A DNA stretch of 8,810 bases. Origin: DATEPR01 sp036503065. Lineage in GTDB: Bacteria > Actinomycetota > Actinomycetes > Mycobacteriales > Pseudonocardiaceae. Made by a program: the position numbers and the translations under genes. Below the pieces are notes generated by a model. That model did no database searches, had not been told where the DNA came from, and was given only the letters and a program-made list of their open reading frames with translations. Below are positions 1-6,821 of this stretch, in pieces (the stretch's first letter is position 1; each line of letters begins with the position of its first letter). The stretch spans positions 1-8,810 of the forward strand of contig DASXXM010000294.1 in NCBI GenBank assembly GCA_036503065.1, given 5' to 3'.

Positions 1-47
1 CGGAGAGCGAACGGGCGCTGCGGGCGGCAAGGGCGGTGTTCGCATGA
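1..47 (+). CDS. C-terminal end of a urea carboxylase-associated (UAAP2-like, DUF1989) protein, partial
   Basis: The frame starting at base 3 reads ESERALRAARAVFA and then a TGA stop at 45-47. The stop overlaps the next ATG in an ATGA arrangement, typical of coupled genes in one operon. UAAP genes come in adjacent pairs, and the larger member usually ends in a stretch resembling 'ENER...TERYL', which this tail loosely recalls. The assignment therefore rests mostly on position, directly before the second UAAP gene. Only 14 codons are visible, so the family call is an inference; the existence of a gene ending here is better supported than its identity. Confidence 0.5.
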   Translation, partial: ESERALRAARAVFA

Positions 48-652
48 CCGCCGCACTGACCGTCGAAGTGCCCGACGGCGACGGCTATGCCGGCGTGATC
101 CCGGCCGGCGGCTCGTTCCGCATCGTCGACCTGCACGGCAACCAGGCCGTGGACACGCTCTTCTACGACGCGGAGGACGTCGACAACCGCTACAGCGCGA
201 TGGACACCATCCGAGAACAGGGCGCCGCCTACCTCACCGCCGGTTCCCGGCTCCTGTCCCAGGATCTGGACCTGCTGGCCACGATCACCGAGGACCTCTG
301 CGGCCGCCACGACACGCTCGGCGGTGCCTGCGCGCAGGAGTCCAATGTGGTCCGTTACGGCATGCACACCCGCCACCAGCACGCATGTCGAGAAACGTTC
401 CTGCGCGTCGGCGCCCCGTTCGGCATCGGCGCGGGACAACTCGGTCACAACATCAACTTCTTCATGAACGTCCCGGTCACCGCCGCCGGGGATCTCACGT
501 TCACCGACGGCGTGTCCGCACCCGGCAAGTACGTCGAGATCCGCGCCGAGCGGGACCTGCTCGTGTTGATCAGCAACTGCCCACAGCTCAACAACCCCTG
601 CAACGGCTGGGATCCCACGCCGATCCGGCTGCAGGGCTGGTGGCCGGTGTGA
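44..652 (+). CDS. Urea carboxylase-associated protein (UAAP1-like, DUF1989); probable carboxyguanidine deiminase subunit
   Basis: This complete 202-residue protein has the usual length for the family. Hallmark stretches are DTLFYDAEDVDNRYSAMDT near residues 37-55, CGRHDTLGGAC from C86 (with H89, a likely metal or catalytic site), NINFFMNVPV, SAPGKYVEIRAERDLLVLIS, and SNCPQLNNPC with C179 and C186. UAAP pairs were long known only as neighbours of 'urea carboxylase'; published work reassigns the pair as carboxyguanidine deiminase, which removes ammonia from carboxyguanidine to give allophanate. The downstream carboxyltransferase and allophanate hydrolase genes fit this route. The ATG overlaps the preceding stop and has AAGGG at 29-33 as a ribosome site, ten bases away. 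The 3' end overlaps the next gene by four bases (GTGA). The family call is firm. The numbering (1 versus 2) and the guanidine rather than urea role are inferred. Confidence 0.9.
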   Translation: MTAALTVEVPDGDGYAGVIPAGGSFRIVDLHGNQAVDTLFYDAEDVDNRYSAMDTIREQGAAYLTAGSRLLSQDLDLLATITEDLCGRHDTLGGACAQESNVVRYGMHTRHQHACRETFLRVGAPFGIGAGQLGHNINFFMNVPVTAAGDLTFTDGVSAPGKYVEIRAERDLLVLISNCPQLNNPCNGWDPTPIRLQGWWPV

Positions 653-2658
653 CGTCGACCCGGGAGCGTCCCTCGACCCTGGCGGCCCACCCGGCCGGAC
701 TCACCGTCGTCGAGCCGGGACCGCTCACCACGGTGCAGGACCTCACCGGCCGCCAGGGGATGTGGGACGTCGGCGTACCGCCGTCGGGCGCCTGGGACGA
801 CCTGTCCTTCGCGTTGGCGAACCTGGCCGTCGGGAACCAGCAGAACGCGGCCGGCCTCGAGGCGGTGCTGCGCGGCCCGGTACTGCGGTTCGCCCGGCGC
901 ACCCCGGTCTGCGTGACCGGCGCGGCTCGCGACGCGCGGCTCGCCGGCCGGCCGCTGCGGCCCGGCGTGGTGGCCATAGCCGAAGCGGGCGCAACGCTCG
1001 AGGTCGGGCCGTGCGGCGGGCCGGGGATGCGGGCGTACCTCGCGATCGGCGGGGGAGTGGTCGTGCCGCCGGTGCTGGGCAGTCGGGCCACGTTCCTGCT
1101 CGGCGGCTTCGGCGGGCTGGCCGGCCGGGCGCTGGCCGAGGGCGACGTGGTCGCGGTCGGCAGCACCGAGAACCTGGACGCGCCACTGGACGTCGCGCCG
1201 CTGCTGCCCGAACTCCTTGCCACGTGGTCGATCCGGGTGCTGGCCGGCCCGCACGGGGCGCCGGAACACCTCACCACTGCCGGCGTGACGGCGCTGTTCG
1301 CGAGCACGTGGACGGTCGACCACCGCGCCGACCGGACCGGAGTGCGGCTGGTCGGCCCTGCCCCACAGTGGGCGCGGCGCGACGGCGGCGAGGCCGGGCT
1401 GCACCCGTCGAACATCCACGACAGCGCCTACCCGATCGGCGGCATCATGCTGTCCGGCGACACCCCGGTGATCATCGGCCCGGACGGCCCGAGTCTCGGC
1501 GGGTTCGTCGTGCCGGCGGTGGTGGTGCGCGCGGACCGCTGGATGCTGGCGCAACTGCGGCCGGGCGACACGGTCCGACTCGTCATGGTGTCGCCCGCGG
1601 ACGCGGACCGGGCCAACGTGGCAAGGACCGCGTTGCTGGCCAACCCACGTGTTGCCGTGGCGGCCAGGCAACCGCCCGGGTCGGGTCCGGTGGACAGCCA
1701 GGTCGTGCTCGTCGAGGCGGACGCCACCGGTCACACGCCCGCGCTGTCGATCCGCCGGGCCGGTGACCACCACGTGCTGGTCGAGCTCGGGCCGCCAACG
1801 CTCGACCTGCGGGTCCGGGTCTGGCTGCACCTGTTCGCAGAAGCGTTGCGCGACAAGGCATTGCCCGGAGTGCGGGAGATCGTGCCCGGCGTGCGCTCGC
1901 TGCTGGTGCGGGTGGCCGACGGGCGGCTGACCGCGCTGGCCACCGCGCTGGCCGAACTGGCCGCCGACGTGCCCGATCCGGCCGCCGTCACGCTGGACGT
2001 GCGGGAGGTGACGTTGCCGATCGCGTTCGACCACCCCGCCGCGCACGAGGCGATGGCCCGCTATGCCCGGTCGGTGCGGCCGGACGCGCCGTGGTGTCCG
2101 GACAACGTCGAGTTCATCCGGCGCATCAACGACCTCGACGACCGGGCGGACGTCTTCGACATCGTCACCGCCGCCACCTATCTGGTGCTCGGCCTTGGTG
2201 ACGTGTACCTCGGCGCGCCGGTCGCGGTGCCGATCGACCCACGCCACCGGCTGGTGACCACGAAGTACGACCCGCCCCGCACCTGGACGCCACAGAACGC
2301 GGTCGGCATCGGCGGCGTGTACCTGTGCGTGTACGGCATGGAGGGCCCCGGCGGCTACCAACTGGTCGGCCGGACCGTCCCGGTCTGGCGGCAGGTCCCG
2401 GGCTCGACCGAACCGCCCTGGCTGCTGCGCCCGTTCGACCGGCTGCGCTTCCGGCCGGTCTCGGCGGCCCAACTGGCCGACCTGCGGGCCGACATCAAGT
2501 CCGGCCGCCGCGACCTGGACACGGCACCCGCCACGTTCACACTGTCCGAAGTGGAGGAACTGGAGTCGGCGCACGCGCCCGAGATCGAGCGGTTCCGCAC
2601 CCGCAGGCAGACGGCGTTCGACGCGGAGCGGGCCAGATGGATGTGGCAGCGGAAGTGA
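649..2658 (+). CDS. Carboxyltransferase (KipA-KipI / AHS2-AHS1 fusion) of the urea/guanidine carboxylase family, without biotin carboxylase or biotin-carrier domains
   Basis: This 669-residue protein starts at GTG 649, which overlaps the previous TGA as GTGA. The same frame is open back to 385, but that part only shadows the UAAP gene. Residues ~17-300 form the KipA-like (AHS2) half: VVEPGPLTTVQD, GVPPSGAWDD, HPSNIHD at 252-258 and PDGPSLGGF from 278. Residues ~366-600 form the KipI-like (AHS1) half: GDHHVLVELG, DNVEFIRRIND from 485, YDPPRTW at 540 and GMEGPGGYQ at 563-571. HPSN, PDGPSLGGF and GMEGPGGYQ are typical of urea/guanidine carboxylase rather than of 5-oxoprolinase PxpBC. In that enzyme the two halves transfer CO2 from carboxybiotin to the substrate. 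The ATP-grasp biotin carboxylase part that normally precedes them is absent. The biotinyl domain that normally follows is also absent: the protein ends after a charged helix and has no MKM-type biotinylation motif. Substrate (guanidine or urea) cannot be read with certainty; the UAAP neighbours favour guanidine. Confidence 0.9.
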   Translation: MTSTRERPSTLAAHPAGLTVVEPGPLTTVQDLTGRQGMWDVGVPPSGAWDDLSFALANLAVGNQQNAAGLEAVLRGPVLRFARRTPVCVTGAARDARLAGRPLRPGVVAIAEAGATLEVGPCGGPGMRAYLAIGGGVVVPPVLGSRATFLLGGFGGLAGRALAEGDVVAVGSTENLDAPLDVAPLLPELLATWSIRVLAGPHGAPEHLTTAGVTALFASTWTVDHRADRTGVRLVGPAPQWARRDGGEAGLHPSNIHDSAYPIGGIMLSGDTPVIIGPDGPSLGGFVVPAVVVRADRWMLAQLRPGDTVRLVMVSPADADRANVARTALLANPRVAVAARQPPGSGPVDSQVVLVEADATGHTPALSIRRAGDHHVLVELGPPTLDLRVRVWLHLFAEALRDKALPGVREIVPGVRSLLVRVADGRLTALATALAELAADVPDPAAVTLDVREVTLPIAFDHPAAHEAMARYARSVRPDAPWCPDNVEFIRRINDLDDRADVFDIVTAATYLVLGLGDVYLGAPVAVPIDPRHRLVTTKYDPPRTWTPQNAVGIGGVYLCVYGMEGPGGYQLVGRTVPVWRQVPGSTEPPWLLRPFDRLRFRPVSAAQLADLRADIKSGRRDLDTAPATFTLSEVEELESAHAPEIERFRTRRQTAFDAERARWMWQRK

Positions 2659-4295
2659 GAGAAGCGCTGGCCGCCGCGGGCCGAGTGGACCAGCCCGCGT
2701 TCATCACCCTGCTCGATCCGTCGCGGGTCGACGCGCTGGCCGCTGCCGCGCCGGCCGGACCGCTGGCCGGGATTCCGTTCGCGGTCAAGGACAACATCGA
2801 CGTGGCAGGCGTACCGACCACGGCAGGCTGCCCGACCCTGACCACGCCCGCGACCGAATCCGCGGTCGCGGTGCGGCGCCTGATGGCCGCGGGCGCGGTG
2901 CCGATCGGCAAGACCAACCTCGACCAGTTCGCCACCGGCCTGGTCGGCACCCGCTCGCCCTATGGTGCCTGCCACAGCATCGCGTCGTCGGCGCACGTCA
3001 GCGGGGGCAGCAGTGCCGGCAGCGCGGTCGCGGTCGCGCTGGGCGTCGTGCCGCTCGCGCTGGGCACGGACACCGCGGGCAGCGGTCGGGTGCCGGCGGC
3101 GTTCAACGGCATCGTCGGCATGAAGCCGACCCGTGGCCTGGTGTCCACCCGTGGGGTCGTGCCGGCCTGCCCGACGCTGGACTGCGTCACCACCTTGACC
3201 CGGACCGTCGCCGAAGCACGGGCCGCGTTCGACGCGCTCGTCGCCGACGACCCGGCCGACCCGTACGCCCGCGCGATGCCCGCCGTGGCACCGGCCGGCA
3301 TCGCACGGCGGATGCGCGTGCTCGCGATACCGGACCGGCCATTGGCTCTCGACGCGGCACACGCGGTGGCCTGGTCGGCGGCGCTGGCCCACGCGGCGAC
3401 CGTTGCCATCGTGGTGCCGGTCGACATCGGACCGTTCCTGGCCGCCGCCCGGCTGCTCTACGATGCGCCGTTCGTCGCGGAGCGGTTGGCCGCCTTCGGA
3501 CACCTGCTCACGCCGGACGGCCCGCACCTTGACCCGACGGTCCGCGAGATCGTGCTCGGCGCCGCCCGGTACTCGGCCGCCGACGCCTTCACCGGCCGAC
3601 ACGAACTGGCCCGGCTGGCGAAGGCCGCGGCAGGCGTCTTCGTCGGGGCGGACGCGCTACTGCTGCCGGTCACGCCCGGCCATCCCACGCTGGCCGACGT
3701 GGCCGCCGATCCCATCGGCGTGAACAGCAGGCTCGGCACGTTCACGAACATGGCGAACCTGCTGGACCTGTGCGCCATCGCGCTGCCCGCCGGGTCGCGG
3801 CCGGACGGACTGCCCTTCGGCGTGCAGCTACTCGCGCCCGCGTTCGCCGACCTGCCGCTGCTGGATCTCGCCGCCCGGTGGGCGGGCGAGCCGTCCGACC
3901 CGCCCGTGCACCGGACCCTGCTCGCCGTGGCAGGCGCGCACCTGACCGGACAGCCGGCCAATCCGGATCTCGTCGAACTGGGCGGACGGCTGTATGCCAG
4001 GGCCCGCACGGCGGGCGGCTACCGCATGTTCACCGTGCCGGGACCGTTTCCGCGCCCCGGCCTCGTGCACACCGGCGACGGCCCGGCGGCCGGTGTCGAG
4101 GTCGAGGTCTGGGACCTGCCGCTGGACTCCGTCGGCCGGCTGGTGTCGATGATCGCCGAGCCGCTGCACCTCGGCCCGTTGACCCTGGACGACGGTGCCA
4201 CCGTGACGGCTTTCGTCGCCGACCGGACCTGCGCGACCGCGACGGCGGATATCACCGCGGCCGGCGGCTGGCGCGCCCACCTCGCCGGAAACTGA
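2637..4295 (+). CDS. atzF: Allophanate hydrolase (amidase signature family with C-terminal AtzF domain)
   Basis: This 552-residue protein hydrolyses allophanate to ammonia and CO2 (EC 3.5.1.54), the last step of urea or guanidine carboxylation pathways; it should be cytoplasmic. The amidase-signature triad is visible: K51 in AVKDNID, cis-serine S125 in SGGSSAGS and nucleophile S149 in DTAGSGRVPA. The 74- and 24-residue spacings equal those of known AtzF. GVVPACPTLDCV and NLLDLCAIALPAG are also typical. From about residue 425 follows the extra AtzF C-terminal domain (GYRMFTVPGPFPRPGLV, WDLPLDSVG, GWRAHL at the end). The N-terminus is about 40 residues shorter than in the best studied AtzF, but the catalytic core is complete. 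The ATG at 2637 has GGAG at 2625-2628, eight bases away, inside the previous gene, and overlaps it by 22 bases. This suggests translational coupling and equal supply of the two proteins. No strong terminator follows. Confidence 0.95.
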   Translation: MDVAAEVREALAAAGRVDQPAFITLLDPSRVDALAAAAPAGPLAGIPFAVKDNIDVAGVPTTAGCPTLTTPATESAVAVRRLMAAGAVPIGKTNLDQFATGLVGTRSPYGACHSIASSAHVSGGSSAGSAVAVALGVVPLALGTDTAGSGRVPAAFNGIVGMKPTRGLVSTRGVVPACPTLDCVTTLTRTVAEARAAFDALVADDPADPYARAMPAVAPAGIARRMRVLAIPDRPLALDAAHAVAWSAALAHAATVAIVVPVDIGPFLAAARLLYDAPFVAERLAAFGHLLTPDGPHLDPTVREIVLGAARYSAADAFTGRHELARLAKAAAGVFVGADALLLPVTPGHPTLADVAADPIGVNSRLGTFTNMANLLDLCAIALPAGSRPDGLPFGVQLLAPAFADLPLLDLAARWAGEPSDPPVHRTLLAVAGAHLTGQPANPDLVELGGRLYARARTAGGYRMFTVPGPFPRPGLVHTGDGPAAGVEVEVWDLPLDSVGRLVSMIAEPLHLGPLTLDDGATVTAFVADRTCATATADITAAGGWRAHLAGN

Positions 4296-4306
4296 GCCGT
4301 ACCCGG

Positions 4307-4336
4307 CGATTCACACCCGCCGTATCGATTCACACC
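4307..4336 (+). repeat. 11-bp perfect direct repeat upstream of a promoter
   Basis: CGATTCACACC occurs at 4307-4317 and again at 4326-4336, a 19-bp period. The downstream copy ends 20 bases before the -35 box at 4357. This is the usual place for an activator that binds as two subunits on about the same face of the helix. The first copy also lies in a weak 5-bp stem (4304-4308 with 4318-4322), too small for a convincing terminator of atzF. The repeat is seen directly; the regulatory role is inferred. Confidence 0.5.
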
Positions 4337-4356
4337 GTCGTGGCAAATCCGTCTTC

Positions 4357-4385
4357 TTGACCGTAGGTCGTCGAGTGACTACTCT
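4357..4385 (+). promoter_or_regulatory. Probable housekeeping-type promoter for the secreted protein gene
   Basis: TTGACC at 4357-4362 and TACTCT at 4380-4385 are separated by exactly 17 bases, a good match to the vegetative sigma consensus (5/6 and 4/6). Transcription would start near 4391-4393, giving a leader of about 58 bases before ATG 4450. The local base composition is less GC-rich than the flanking genes, as expected of a control region. This promoter would make the gene independent of the nitrogen operon before it. Confidence 0.65.
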
Positions 4386-4398
4386 CACACTCTAGTAA

Positions 4399-4413
4399 GT
4401 AAGGGTTCCTAAC
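4399..4413 (+). promoter_or_regulatory. Imperfect palindrome at the transcription start, possible operator
   Basis: GTAAGG-GTT-CCTAAC is an inverted repeat with five of six pairs matching (A4401/A4411 mismatched). It is preceded by another GTAAG (4395-4399), so GTAAG-like half sites repeat here. It lies just downstream of the predicted start site, where a bound repressor would block transcription. Related TAAGG/CCTAA palindromes are, from memory, common before secreted-enzyme genes of Pseudonocardiales, but I could not check this. Confidence 0.4.
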
Positions 4414-4419
4414 AAATGC

Positions 4420-4433
4420 CGGTCGCGAGACCG
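4420..4433 (+). other. Small leader hairpin with a GNRA-type loop
   Basis: CGGTC-GCGA-GACCG forms a 5-bp stem closed by a GCGA tetraloop in the mRNA leader, seven bases before the GGAGG ribosome site (4441-4445). GNRA loops are unusually stable. It may protect the 5' end or keep the ribosome site open. The pairing is seen; the role is a guess. Confidence 0.35.
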
Positions 4434-4449
4434 ACGACATGGAGGAACA

Positions 4450-5058
4450 ATGACGTCCAGGTTTGCTCGACGTTTTCTCGTTGCCGGGTCGATGCTGGCC
4501 CTGGTCGTGACGCTGGGCCTGGTGCAGGGTGCGTCGGCGAGCGGCACCACCGCCCCGGCGGCGACGCCGAAGGCAACGTCCGCCGTGTTCTACGTGACGC
4601 TCTACGGATTCGTGGACAACTCCCCGCCGAGCGCCATCATCTCCAACCCGGTCATCCACCAGAAGGCCGGCGGTACCGGCACCTTCGCCGACCCGGAGAC
4701 CTTCGCCACGGACATCCACGAGGAGAAGCCGGGCACCATCGTGTACTACAGCTTCCTCAAGAAGTACTTCATCATGGAGGACACCTGTACCGAGTGCAGC
4801 AAGGACTTCAACACCAAGAACGGCAACGGTGACAACCCGGTGCCGCCGCGCGCCGGGCACCGCTGGCGCATCGACCTGTGGGCAGGCGGCGACAAGCGCT
4901 CGCTCAAGCAGCCGGACAAGACCGACCTGCTCAACTGCGAGGACGCCCTGACGCAGAACAACGGCGGCACGGTCATCGTCAACCCGCCGAACAACCTGCC
5001 GGTCGACACCACGCCGGTCTACAACGTCAACACCAGGCAGTGCCAGACACCGTCGTAA
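4450..5058 (+). CDS. Secreted protein with probable double-psi beta-barrel (barwin/expansin-like) domain, function unknown
   Basis: This 202-residue protein has an N-terminal export signal: R4/R7/R8, a hydrophobic core (~9-25) and cleavage expected after A30 in GASA. The arginine pair before FLV leaves Tat export possible but Sec fits well. The mature part holds four cysteines, enough for two disulfides: C113 and C116 in MEDTCTEC, C163 in LNCEDALT and C198 near the end. The pattern aromatic-x-MED-x-C-x-x-C followed by WRIDLW (139-144) resembles the D-x-C-x-x-C ... DL signature of DPBB proteins such as expansin-like and RlpA-like domains. I recall similar 'YG-x-x-DNSPP ... GGTGTYADP ... CEDALT' proteins in streptomycetes and filamentous fungi, all uncharacterised. 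The DPBB call is an inference; no catalytic function can be claimed. The start is set by GGAGG at 4441-4445, four bases before the ATG. It has its own promoter upstream and a hairpin terminator downstream. Confidence 0.8.
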   Translation: MTSRFARRFLVAGSMLALVVTLGLVQGASASGTTAPAATPKATSAVFYVTLYGFVDNSPPSAIISNPVIHQKAGGTGTFADPETFATDIHEEKPGTIVYYSFLKKYFIMEDTCTECSKDFNTKNGNGDNPVPPRAGHRWRIDLWAGGDKRSLKQPDKTDLLNCEDALTQNNGGTVIVNPPNNLPVDTTPVYNVNTRQCQTPS

Positions 5059-5073
5059 GCTGAGACCATCATT

Positions 5074-5106
5074 CCGTCCGGGGCACACGCACCGTGCCCC
5101 GGACGG
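5074..5106 (+). terminator. Hairpin terminator after the secreted protein gene
   Basis: CCGTCCGGGGCAC (5074-5086) pairs perfectly with 5094-5106 across a 7-base loop, a 13-bp GC-rich stem starting 15 bases after the stop codon. Only TT follows, so it is the T-poor type frequent in actinomycetes. It lies 26 bases before the next start codon, so it may also act as a partial terminator that lets some transcripts reach the propeller gene, for which I see no separate strong promoter. Confidence 0.8.
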
Positions 5107-5132
5107 TTCCGTTGGCGCACAAGGAGTCGCGG

Positions 5133-6815
5133 ATGATTCGTCGGCTGCCGCTGGTCGCTGTGTTCCTGCTGGCCGGCGCATGCACGGCCACCGCGGCAGA
5201 CCCCGCATCGCCGCCCGCCGCCGCACCGGCACCGGCGTCCGCCGCCGCGCCGACGAACACCGCGGTGCTGACCCAGAAGGGCGACCCGGCCCGCAGCGGC
5301 TGGAACCGGCACGAGACGGTGCTGACCCAGGCCGACGTCAACCCGGCCGACTTCGGCCGTCGCACCACGTATCCGGTGGACGGCGCGATCTATGCGCAGC
5401 CGCTGTTCGTGCCGGGCGTATCCGTGGCAGGCGGCACGCACAACGTGGCGGTGGTGGCCACCGAACACGACAGCGTCTACGCCTTCGACGCGGACGCGAC
5501 CGGCCCCGCGCACGCCCCGCTGTGGCACCGCACGCTGTTGCCGCCCGGCGCGCGACCGGTGTCCGCCGCGAACGACGTGACGTGCAAAGCGATCGCGCCC
5601 GAGGTCGGCATCACCGGCACCCCGGTAGTCGACCCGGCCACCGGCACGCTGTACGTGGCCGCGACCACAAAGGACAGTGACGGCCTCGCGTTCCGGCTGT
5701 ACGCGTTGGACCTGCGTACCGGCGCGAACCGCGTACCGCCGGTACGGATCGCCGCCACCGTGCCGGGCACCGCGCCGGACGCCGTGCACGGCACGGTGAG
5801 TTTCGACGCCAGGTACGAGCAGCAGCGGATGGGCCTGCTGTTGCTCGGCGGCGTCGTCTACGTCGCGTTCGCGTCCTACTGCGACCAGGACCCGTCGCAC
5901 GGCTGGATTCTCGGCTACCGGGCCACCGACCTGAGCCGCGCGGTGGTCTACAACGACAGCCCCAACAGGGGCACCAGCGGCAAGCGACCCGGCGGCAGCG
6001 GCCTGTGGGAGTCGGAAACCGGCCTGACCGCCGACAATGTCGGTGACATCTACGTGGTGTCCGGCAACGGACCGTTCGACCTGGACACCGGCGGCGCGAA
6101 CGCCGGCAACAGCCTGCTGCGCTTCGTCCCCGATGGCGGCACCCTACGGCTGGCCGACTACTTCGCCCCGTTCCACCAGTCGTGTCTCAACGACCACGAC
6201 CAGGATCTCGGCTCCGGCGCGCCGCTGCTGCTGCCCCGGTTCGGCGAGGTGCTCTTCGTCGGCAAGGAGGGCCGGATCTACCTGACCAGGGCTGATCACC
6301 TGGGTGGCAACCAGCCGCTGACCATGACCTGCGCGCGGGCGCGGGGCATCGTGGGCGTGGACCGGATCGTGCAGGAGTTGCCGAACGACACGGTGCAGGG
6401 CGGTGTCTGGGGTTCGGAGACCTACTGGACCGGCGGCGGCCAGACCTATCTGTACACGGCAGGCGTGGCCGACCACCTGCGGGCCTGGCGGCTGACCCCG
6501 GGCGGCACGCTGGCCGTCCCGTCGATCGGGCAGGCATCGGTGGCGCTGGCCTACCCCGGCGGCGTGCCGGTGCTCTCCAGCGCGGGCGACACCCCCGGCA
6601 CCGCGGTCCTGTGGATCGTCGGCATGGGCGACGCGGGCCCGGCCCTGCGTGCCTACGATCCGGCCAACCTCGGGCACGAGCTGTACGCGAGCGACCGGAA
6701 CAAGGCGCGCGACGGGCTGACCGGGTACGCCAACTTCACCGTACCCACGGTCGCCGCGGGCCGGGTGTTCGTCGGCACCAGGTCGTCGCTGGTCGTCTTC
6801 GGGCCGCTGCACTGA
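5133..6815 (+). CDS. Exported PQQ-binding-like beta-propeller protein (probable lipoprotein)
   Basis: This 560-residue protein begins with MIRRLPLVAVFLLAGAC; C17 lies in a relaxed lipobox (A-G-A-C, with alanine rather than leucine at -3), so membrane anchoring is likely but not certain. A flexible Ala/Pro-rich linker (~18-45) follows. The rest shows repeated beta-propeller blades of the PQQ/BamB type: VAVVATEHDSVYAFDAD (~105), GITGTPVVDPATGTLYVAAT (~159), GDIYVVSGNGPFD (~304), EVLFVGKEGRIYLTR (~371), GGQTYLYTAGVADHLRAW and a closing VPTVAAGRVFVGTRSSLVVFG. The family includes quinoprotein dehydrogenases and non-catalytic scaffold propellers. I see no PQQ dehydrogenase signature or partner cytochrome, so catalysis should not be assumed. 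The ATG at 5133 has AAGGAG at 5121-5126, six bases away. An in-frame GTG at 5094 lies inside the terminator stem and is rejected. It ends six bases from the convergent gene. Confidence 0.85.
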   Translation: MIRRLPLVAVFLLAGACTATAADPASPPAAAPAPASAAAPTNTAVLTQKGDPARSGWNRHETVLTQADVNPADFGRRTTYPVDGAIYAQPLFVPGVSVAGGTHNVAVVATEHDSVYAFDADATGPAHAPLWHRTLLPPGARPVSAANDVTCKAIAPEVGITGTPVVDPATGTLYVAATTKDSDGLAFRLYALDLRTGANRVPPVRIAATVPGTAPDAVHGTVSFDARYEQQRMGLLLLGGVVYVAFASYCDQDPSHGWILGYRATDLSRAVVYNDSPNRGTSGKRPGGSGLWESETGLTADNVGDIYVVSGNGPFDLDTGGANAGNSLLRFVPDGGTLRLADYFAPFHQSCLNDHDQDLGSGAPLLLPRFGEVLFVGKEGRIYLTRADHLGGNQPLTMTCARARGIVGVDRIVQELPNDTVQGGVWGSETYWTGGGQTYLYTAGVADHLRAWRLTPGGTLAVPSIGQASVALAYPGGVPVLSSAGDTPGTAVLWIVGMGDAGPALRAYDPANLGHELYASDRNKARDGLTGYANFTVPTVAAGRVFVGTRSSLVVFGPLH

Positions 6816-6821
6816 AGCGTG

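Noticed and set aside
385..648. N-terminal extension of the carboxyltransferase frame
   Set aside because: It lies entirely within the UAAP gene in another frame, is rich in Arg/His, and family similarity starts only after the GTG at 649, which has the usual GTGA overlap.
445..2574. Long minus-strand open frame opposite the carboxyltransferase
   Set aside because: It is a GC-driven shadow: its composition is Arg/Gly/His/Pro-rich and shows no recognisable domain, while the plus-strand gene is clear.
2325..2636. Upstream extension of the allophanate hydrolase frame
   Set aside because: It overlaps the conserved end of the carboxyltransferase, has shadow-like composition and lacks a ribosome site; ATG 2637 has a good one.
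4304..4322. Small stem after atzF as a terminator
   Set aside because: Five pairs around a 9-base loop with no T tract is too weak; the same bases are better explained by the direct repeat.
4439..4453. Four-codon ORF (ATG GAG GAA CAA TGA) overlapping the secreted protein start
   Set aside because: It is formed by the ribosome site itself; no ribosome site of its own and no evidence of translation.
5094..5132. GTG start 13 codons upstream of the propeller protein
   Set aside because: It lies in the right arm of the terminator hairpin, and the signal peptide and AAGGAG site point to ATG 5133.
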